Positions 58,288-64,000 of a stretch of DNA of 64,000 nucleotides are shown here, piece after piece. The notes under the pieces are model-generated. The model was not told the origin of the DNA and did no database searches. It saw only the letters and a program-made list of their open reading frames with translations. The translations under genes were made by a program, and so were the position numbers. Source of the DNA: Usnea hakonensis (Eukaryota; Ascomycota; Lecanoromycetes; Lecanorales; Parmeliaceae); NCBI GenBank assembly GCA_013423325.1, contig BLJB01000043.1, positions 310,001-374,000 of the forward strand. Direction: 5' to 3'. Position 1 is the stretch's first letter. Each line of letters opens with the position of its first letter.

Positions 58288-59370
58288 TCAGCCGTCAGCT
58301 TTACCATCCACTTCCTCCTTGATCTTCTTAAATACTTCCACCCCATATGCACCTAGGGCTGTTCCTACACCTACAGCAGCGGCACCTACAGTCCTCATTC
58401 TCTCATAGCCAGCCGCATCACTGACACCTCCAACGCCAATAATTTCAATGTGCTGGAGGAGCTCATGCGAGTCCAGCATGCGACGTATGGTTGCTACGTT
58501 GCCCAAAGCAAGTGGATGAAGCGCAGACCCTGCAAGGCCACCTATGCCGGTGCCGGTAGAGGAATTAAGTGCAGGGGCCAGGGATTCCGAAAGGACGAGA
58601 GAGGAACCCAGGGTATTGGTAGATGTAATGAATGATATTGGGCAGCGATCCTTGCTCGATTCAAGGAGCGCAGAAATGAGCTCATCGAATTGTATTTGGT
58701 AAGTGTACGGTGGGGTCTTGATGCCCACCATGATTCCCACACCTCCAGGATCCTCGTCAACCAAAGGTTTCTGGTACTTCAGAAGCTCATCTTTGGAGTA
58801 CGCCGGAGGTGGTTTCCCAGGAATGTTCGGGCAGGAGAGATTGATCTCCATCAAGAACTTTGCGAAGATGTGTTGCGTTTGGTTCAAATTGGTTTGCAGA
58901 CGCGATATGCTACGATAATGGCCAAGGACTTCAGCAGGCGATCCAGCTACAGAGAAGATGACAGGTTTAGTTGGACTATCCTCCCGGTGCAGACTTAGCA
59001 GCAGATGCTCTATCATCTCTAAATACTGACTGACAGAGAACGGGCTGTAGCCAAGAGTATTTAGACTCGAAATTGGTTCCCTAAGGGTCGTGCCTTGATG
59101 AGGCTGGCAGGCTTCAGTGCTGCGGTCTCTTCTTGTGTGACCTTTGGGCTCGAAGAAGCAATACTGGTGAGTAGCATCGTCATGCTCGAAGCCATTTGCA
59201 AGAGCAGTGCGGATCGTTATGGCGCCAGTGTATGGGCATTTGTATAAAGCTTCAAGATCTTCACTCGTGCTTGCCCATGCATTTGCCGAATTCAGCAGAG
59301 GCGGGTCAAAATACAAATGCCGGCCTTTTGACGCTTTCATGACAACGGTATATGTTGTAAAGGGCAGCAT
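58288..59370 (-). CDS. Dihydroorotate dehydrogenase, class 1-like (cytosolic)
   Basis: FMN enzyme of the PyrD/URA1 class that oxidises dihydroorotate to orotate in pyrimidine synthesis, or a close paralog. Single exon; ATG 59370 gives 360 residues, ATG 59340 gives 350. A TIM-barrel order is visible: DPPLLNSANAWAS at the N-terminus, LGYSPFSVSQYL, the substrate/FMN loop EINLSCPNIPGKPPPAY, VGIMVGIKTPPYT, FITSTNTLGSSLV, the Gly-rich GIGGLAGSALHPLALGNV, IIGVGGVSDAAGYE and VGTALGAYGVEVF. No mitochondrial presequence or membrane anchor is seen, unlike class 2 enzymes. Some fungi carry extra class 1-like copies beside the mitochondrial one, so this may not be the main pathway enzyme (inference). Confidence 0.88.
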   Translation of the reverse strand: MLPFTTYTVVMKASKGRHLYFDPPLLNSANAWASTSEDLEALYKCPYTGAITIRTALANGFEHDDATHQYCFFEPKGHTRRDRSTEACQPHQGTTLREPISSLNTLGYSPFSVSQYLEMIEHLLLSLHREDSPTKPVIFSVAGSPAEVLGHYRSISRLQTNLNQTQHIFAKFLMEINLSCPNIPGKPPPAYSKDELLKYQKPLVDEDPGGVGIMVGIKTPPYTYQIQFDELISALLESSKDRCPISFITSTNTLGSSLVLSESLAPALNSSTGTGIGGLAGSALHPLALGNVATIRRMLDSHELLQHIEIIGVGGVSDAAGYERMRTVGAAAVGVGTALGAYGVEVFKKIKEEVDGKADG

Positions 59371-60338
59371 CAAAACGAGTGAGGCAGGACAAGGAGGTTG
59401 CAATTGTGGCGCTGGCCGTACCCCCGCACTAAAGTAATGCTATTGCTCGTGAGTATTGCGGTCATTGGTCTTTAAAATTTAAGTACCTAGAAGTCCAAGA
59501 TTCTCGCTAAGAGTTATTATCCTAAGTATTTAGTCCTGCGGCACTGCAGAGGCGGGTCTTCCCTTCCCGAAAAGCCCCCGAAACCCCCCGAACACGTTGT
59601 AGAGGGGTTGTCCCAAGTACTGAAAATCCTGGACAACGCTAGTACGAGTACCCCATAAGGTATCTGGTTTCGGAAGGATGAGGGGAGAACTGCTCATAGT
59701 GCCAGGTTTGGGACAGCACACTTGCAGACCGTAAGCGCTGATAAAGGTCGAGATAAATGAATGGCAGTGGCAGTAAGTGGTAGCGAAAAGTGATTAGACA
59801 TAGCTTTTGTCATGGGCATATATGTACAGTTTATAAGTTTCTTTCCTGATGCCGTTCTCCCAGAATTTGATCTACAAAATATGGAACTTCGTACGGTACT
59901 CCCACGGATATCCTAACGCCAGGGTATCCTCGCTGAAATGACTGCAATCGTCCCCTCCGTCTAGATCCACATGTGCGACGTAAATGTCGTATCCGAGCGT
60001 CGCTGTAATGGATGCACGTGTAAATGCAATGGGATTAACGCCTGAAGATGGATGCTCTTAATATCGCCGTATTCAAGAAATCTTCGAAGAAAGTGCGGAG
60101 ATGAACGAGATAACGTGAGCTGATCAGACAAAATGTGCGTCTCTGATGTTGTGCTGCGAGAGCAGAAAGTAGTCGAAGCTGAAGGTAGTAAGTCAGGTTC
60201 AAGGGCGTGTTGTGCGAGGGCTCCCCGTCGGCACAGGCTGCGAGTCTAGACATTGGGCCGTCTAGTAGGAATCCGAAATCCAAAGTGCGAGGTTGGGACC
60301 AAATTGGACAAGTTCCGAGATTTGTACTATACTAGGCC
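59371..60338. other. Intergenic: upstream region of the DHODH-like gene
   Basis: About 1 kb; short minus-strand frames (59530-59721, 60035-60283) lack any recognisable pattern. Nothing supported. Confidence 0.4.
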
Positions 60339-62423
60339 TCATGGCAAAGCTGTTTGATTTGAAGGAGCCAGGACTGCAGGCTGCGGGACCGCAGGTGGTT
60401 GCGTCTGAGCCTGTTGGTGAGGTTGTGGAGTAGATTGTGCTTGGTGCAGCATAGCCGTCGCCCTTTCCTTCTTCGCCTTCCTCTCCTTCTGTTTCGCCTC
60501 CTCTTGCGGATCTGGCTTATAGCTACCAAACAGACCCCAGAAGCGTCGAATCTTTTCTAAGCCGACCACACCTATCATTGCAGTCTCGGATGCAACATCG
60601 CTAAGAGCGGCTTTATGATTGAACCAGGGGTCTTCAGAGAAGATGAAACGTTCACCGAAGATGACATGATAGACACACAATTTGAGGACGTAGAAGCTGA
60701 CTTTGGTGGCTTTGTCAGGAGTATCGAAGAAACTCCAGTCGACTTCGACTTGTCCAAGTATGGAGCCCCGTCGCCCGTCAACGTATTTGACGTGCTGTTC
60801 GCTTGAAGACAAGGGTAGAATATTCAGCTTGAGGCTCTTGGCGTATTCGAAGGACATCAAGTTCGCTTCACAGCCTGTATCAAGCGAGGCGAATGTGTCT
60901 GTGCTGTCAATTCGCCCGAGAACAAGTTGGCGGAGGCATTCATCTTGTCGAGCTTCATGAACGCCCTTGCTCAGAAGATGGTTAGGAGCGAAATTTGGAT
61001 CGGACGGTTTTGTCACCTCGAGACGACGTCGATATTTGCTCATAGTTTCAGTTTGTCGCAAGAAGCCGTTTCCAATGATCACACTCTTGGAACAATTCTC
61101 TACGATGTAGAACCATCTGTGGTGCGTTTCGTTCTCATCTTTGAATGTCCAAGGTAGGAACACTTTTCCTATACATCTTATTGGCTCGCGATCTGGGGCA
61201 ACTAAAAGCTTGTCGGTGGACTCGGCGACAGGGTGTATTGGGTAAGAGGGAAAGAGGCTTTCGACTAGATTCTTGTCGATCACGTCTTGGCTTGATCCCG
61301 TGTCAGGTACAGCCCTGACGCAAATACTTCCAATCGTCCCCGGTAATTGGAAAATCGGGGTAGAAATCTGCCTCGCTTGGCTATCAATTGGTAGAACGAA
61401 GGGCTGGACCACTTCGGAAGGCCGAGCATCTGGAGGTTTGAGGGCGTTATGATGTTTGACTAAATCCAACACGACCGAGCCGAAACTTGGCGGGTAGCGT
61501 CCAGTCGATGTTCTTTTATGTCTTGGTGGATGTTGTAAGGGCGGCCCAACTATAGTCATCTCATCTTTACCAAATTTAATGGAACTACCTCGAGCTTGGG
61601 AGGCGGCCAGAGAGAAGAAGTCCTGCATGGGTGGTTTGTGATATACATATCGATCTCGTAGAGCGGTCCATCTCAGTAGTGCGCTGATAGACCCAAGCTC
61701 CTGATGCAAGAACGAATAGGATTCCGGCGACATTGAGAGACTCCTTAATTTACGAAATCGTTCATGCAGACTATGCCCATCAAGGCCGTCGACAAGCCTA
61801 TGAACCACTTCCTCTTGATGTATGCCCACCCCTCGATCCTTCCTTTTAGATAGCATTGCGCTCCGAGGGGCTGGCAAATCGAGAACTCCAATATGCAGGG
61901 CCACAGGTTGGCGCTCAAGGTCAGGCTCTTGGAGCATTTGCGAAAGGACGTCGCAAAGGCCACCACTAAAACGATGTAATTGTGTTCCAAACCACAAGAC
62001 CCGACGATGGACGCGGTCACAGATATCGTGATGACCAGTGAGGTGGGAGACCACAATTGCAGCACAAGCTATGAGATCAATACTTCCGATAGAAGTAATG
62101 GCTTGCTCACGCAGCAGCACAAACATTGCGCTGGACCTGAAGTTCCGCGCCCGAATCCTGGCATAGAGGGAGAGCGCTACGCCCATTATAAAGACCAGGG
62201 CGCAGAGCTCAAGCAACATGACCTTGTATCTGGCGTAGATTGAACGAGGGGCGGCGATAGTCTGGGATTCGCCCTTCGGCCAAAGTAATAAGAGGAGGCC
62301 TATACTCAATGCAACCAAAGATATTGCGAAAGGAGGATATAGGAGGTCGAAATAGGTTCCGAGGATTGAAAGAAATAGGCATGTGAAAAATAGTACCTCT
62401 GCCTTTGAGACGGTCAGCATCAT
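60339..62423 (-). CDS. Membrane protein with two retropepsin-like aspartic protease modules
   Basis: Single exon, 694 residues, ATG 62423. Four hydrophobic segments (about residues 10-27, 31-48, 68-88 and 109-127) suggest an N-terminal membrane domain. Two modules then resemble retropepsin-like folds. Module 1 is about residues 350-470, with D374 in VPDTGSSQDVID and the late SVIIGNGFL (psi-loop type Ile-Gly-Asn). Module 2 is about residues 495-610, with D515 in SLDTGCEANLMS and HVIFGERFIF. Each motif has the D-T-G core. A Lys/Glu/Gln- and Pro-rich tail (about 635-694) ends the chain. Retropepsins need two D-[ST]-G loops, usually from two subunits; here both are in one polypeptide. No gag, RT or integrase lies nearby, so this looks like a host gene. 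Activity and substrate unknown. Confidence 0.72.
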   Translation of the reverse strand: MMLTVSKAEVLFFTCLFLSILGTYFDLLYPPFAISLVALSIGLLLLLWPKGESQTIAAPRSIYARYKVMLLELCALVFIMGVALSLYARIRARNFRSSAMFVLLREQAITSIGSIDLIACAAIVVSHLTGHHDICDRVHRRVLWFGTQLHRFSGGLCDVLSQMLQEPDLERQPVALHIGVLDLPAPRSAMLSKRKDRGVGIHQEEVVHRLVDGLDGHSLHERFRKLRSLSMSPESYSFLHQELGSISALLRWTALRDRYVYHKPPMQDFFSLAASQARGSSIKFGKDEMTIVGPPLQHPPRHKRTSTGRYPPSFGSVVLDLVKHHNALKPPDARPSEVVQPFVLPIDSQARQISTPIFQLPGTIGSICVRAVPDTGSSQDVIDKNLVESLFPSYPIHPVAESTDKLLVAPDREPIRCIGKVFLPWTFKDENETHHRWFYIVENCSKSVIIGNGFLRQTETMSKYRRRLEVTKPSDPNFAPNHLLSKGVHEARQDECLRQLVLGRIDSTDTFASLDTGCEANLMSFEYAKSLKLNILPLSSSEQHVKYVDGRRGSILGQVEVDWSFFDTPDKATKVSFYVLKLCVYHVIFGERFIFSEDPWFNHKAALSDVASETAMIGVVGLEKIRRFWGLFGSYKPDPQEEAKQKERKAKKERATAMLHQAQSTPQPHQQAQTQPPAVPQPAVLAPSNQTALP

Positions 62424-63229
62424 GTAGCAGAGACTGAGTTTTCTTCTCAGGCTATGAAACCTCTTACTTTGGAGGAAGGCATTACGCCCGACACTTCCTT
62501 CGAATGCCCGTAATATGTAGTAGCTGAAGGCCGAGAAAATATTTATTATGAGTATTGTAGCCTGATGAAAGGGAATTGATGATGGATGATGAGACCAGAC
62601 GCGGGGGCTGATGCCATATAAATCGGGCAGGTACTGTTACTCAGAACCGGTGTGGTGGGGCTTTGACCGGGCCCAGAAGGTAGAAATTGGGGCCATTGAC
62701 TGGTCAACGAAATGCAATAAAAGCTATGAGAGTTTTTTTGCCCATTTTTCCCATCGTATTTGTATTGCGTTGAATCCTGACGTCTATGGAGAGACAGTTA
62801 ATCAATCTCAATTCGCGGACATTCCATCTGCTTTGGTACAAATTAAAACACCCACGATGCAAAGTAGTCATGCTCCTAGGTATGGCGCGCAATATTGGTG
62901 GTCGTGATCCTTTGGGCGTTGCGGAAGCGCTCCGCCTGGGGGTACTCTGGCAGTGTGCATAGATAGGTACGTCCTTGGCGTCCAATCACCTCGGTGAGAT
63001 GACAAGGCTAGCGCCTAAGGCTTACACCTTGGTCACGCTCGTGAGAAGTGGGAGGTGGCTGAGCTTCCGAGATGGCTCGAATCGTGACGCCGCAGGACGG
63101 GCTCACACGAGCCTTTCTTTCAGAGTGAGGCTGACCTTGACGTACAATTATTAAGAGAAAGAGGGGCCCTCAGTAACGAAAGGACTCAGATTTTGATGTT
63201 GCACTAAACCAGAAAATCCTCCGAACTTT
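62424..63229. other. Divergent intergenic region retropepsin-like / DUF6594 genes
   Basis: 806 bp between divergent starts. No gene supported; it would hold both promoters. Confidence 0.45.
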
Positions 63230-64000
63230 ATGGCTCAATTACCCAAATACAATGTCAGTGTCAACAAACACCATTTGCGCCGTCAGATCTCGAGAGTTCC
63301 AACAGCAAAGCAACTTGTGCATCCCCCGGATAAAAGGCGGACCTCAGGCTATGCGCAAGCCGCAAATTTCATCGCTACAGACAAGGAGCTTGCCGTTTAT
63401 CGAAGATTCGATAGGACTGCAGCCCGCGCGTTGTTGAATTTGCAGAGTGAGATATTGTCGAAGCAGAATCAACTAGACGCGCTTGACGAAGAAGATGCGA
63501 ATGATCCTAAAGAAACAGGGTTTCTGTCCTCGGCCACGATTTACGAAGAGTTGCGAGAGCGTAATCCTCGGGACGAGGAAAAGAATAAGCTTCTGGGCGA
63601 ACTAAGAAAGCTTTTGAAAGAATACTGTAACTGATGATCTGCGAGTTCCAATGTTTCAACGGAGTCGAGAGGCTGATGTCAGCCTAGATGAGCTTCTGTC
63701 GGCACAATCTGACGTCTTAAAGTTCTCGGAGCCACCTGATCGCGTCAAAAATGCGTTATTTGGGTGGCTTGATAATGCGCAATGCTTAGTGGGACTCGGG
63801 GAGCAAGCGTACTTCGAAGAACATGACGATTTGGTGGCCCTTAGACCTGCAAAGGGCGAAGACCGGCTTTCTCAGTTCCTAAGGGATCATTGCAGTCATT
63901 GGATGAAGGTAATTGAACTAAGATTTACTCTCCAAGGTTGATTTTGTCGTTGATGTAGCTGGACAGAAGCAACGTGAGTCGCATCGGCAACCGTGGGACA
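63230..64000 (+). pseudogene. DUF6594-family membrane protein, apparent frameshift, 3' end beyond window
   Basis: The first frame (63230-63634) shows the DUF6594 N-terminus: SGYAQAANFIATDKELAVYR, RFDRTAARALLNLQSEILS, LDALDEEDAND and LLGELRKLLKEY. It ends at TGA 63632. The family pattern continues at once in another frame (TDDLRVPMFQRS, LDELLSAQSDVLKF, FEEHDDLVALRPAKGEDRLS) to 63908, where a 50-nt intron (63909-63958, GTAATT...TGTAG) leads into a further exon at the edge. No intron of workable length and phase joins the two frames, so a one-base indel (mutation or sequencing error) is the simplest reading. Members of this family end in about three membrane helices, which would lie past the window. 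Treat as a gene if the indel proves to be an assembly error. Confidence 0.6.

Noticed and set aside
60339..62423. Retroelement origin (gag-pol) for the double aspartic protease
   Set aside because: No reverse transcriptase, integrase, zinc knuckle or LTR-like direct repeats are visible near it.

Overview
This window reads as nuclear DNA of a filamentous ascomycete (Pezizomycotina). Genes are dense and lie on both strands. Introns are mostly 46-60 nt with GTRNGN donors, CTAAY branch sites and YAG acceptors. Filamentous-fungal families are present: a GH72 GPI-anchored transglycosylase, DUF6594, a pisatin-demethylase-type P450, an NRPS-like adenylation relic and a DDHD phospholipase. A Leotiomycetes or Dothideomycetes origin is a guess; the sequence alone does not settle the class. 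I saw no transposase, reverse transcriptase, rRNA, convincing tRNA or CRISPR.

Layout. Positions 1-26.5 kb are a conserved housekeeping block: EXO84 (exocyst, minus, runs off the left edge), TOM20 (mitochondrial import), a GH72 beta-1,3-glucanosyltransferase, a ULP1-type SUMO protease with an internal 75-bp repeat array, the dual-specificity phosphatase PPS1, PPM2/TYW4 (wybutosine synthesis), ATG18 (autophagy), the PP2A catalytic subunit, an 800-aa disordered protein of unknown role and a PI31-type proteasome regulator. Exon structures were worked out by hand, and total coding lengths are divisible by three wherever I give a full join. Positions 26.5-34.5 kb are an 8-kb stretch with no gene I can defend, next to a C2H2 zinc-finger factor (34.5-35.8 kb).

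Positions 37.6-49.9 kb form an accessory region: an intron-rich TRP-like cation channel, a broken NRPS-like adenylation gene, a frameshifted DUF7730-like fragment, and a divergently transcribed FAD monooxygenase / cytochrome P450 pair. The enzymes plus the adenylation relic look like the remains of a small specialised-metabolism cluster.

Positions 50.3-64 kb hold two conserved fungal genes (one of unknown function, one DDHD phospholipase), a coiled-coil protein with His/Gln tracts, a cytosolic-type dihydroorotate dehydrogenase, a membrane protein carrying two retropepsin-like aspartic protease modules in one chain, and a DUF6594 gene that seems frameshifted and leaves the right edge.

The most unusual item is the 694-residue protein at 60.3-62.4 kb. 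It has four predicted membrane segments followed by two D-[ST]-G-type modules 141 residues apart, a layout that would allow an intramolecular retropepsin dimer. The TRP channel, whose exons just downstream of the N-terminal channel core could not be joined in frame, and the nearby pseudogenes also deserve a look.
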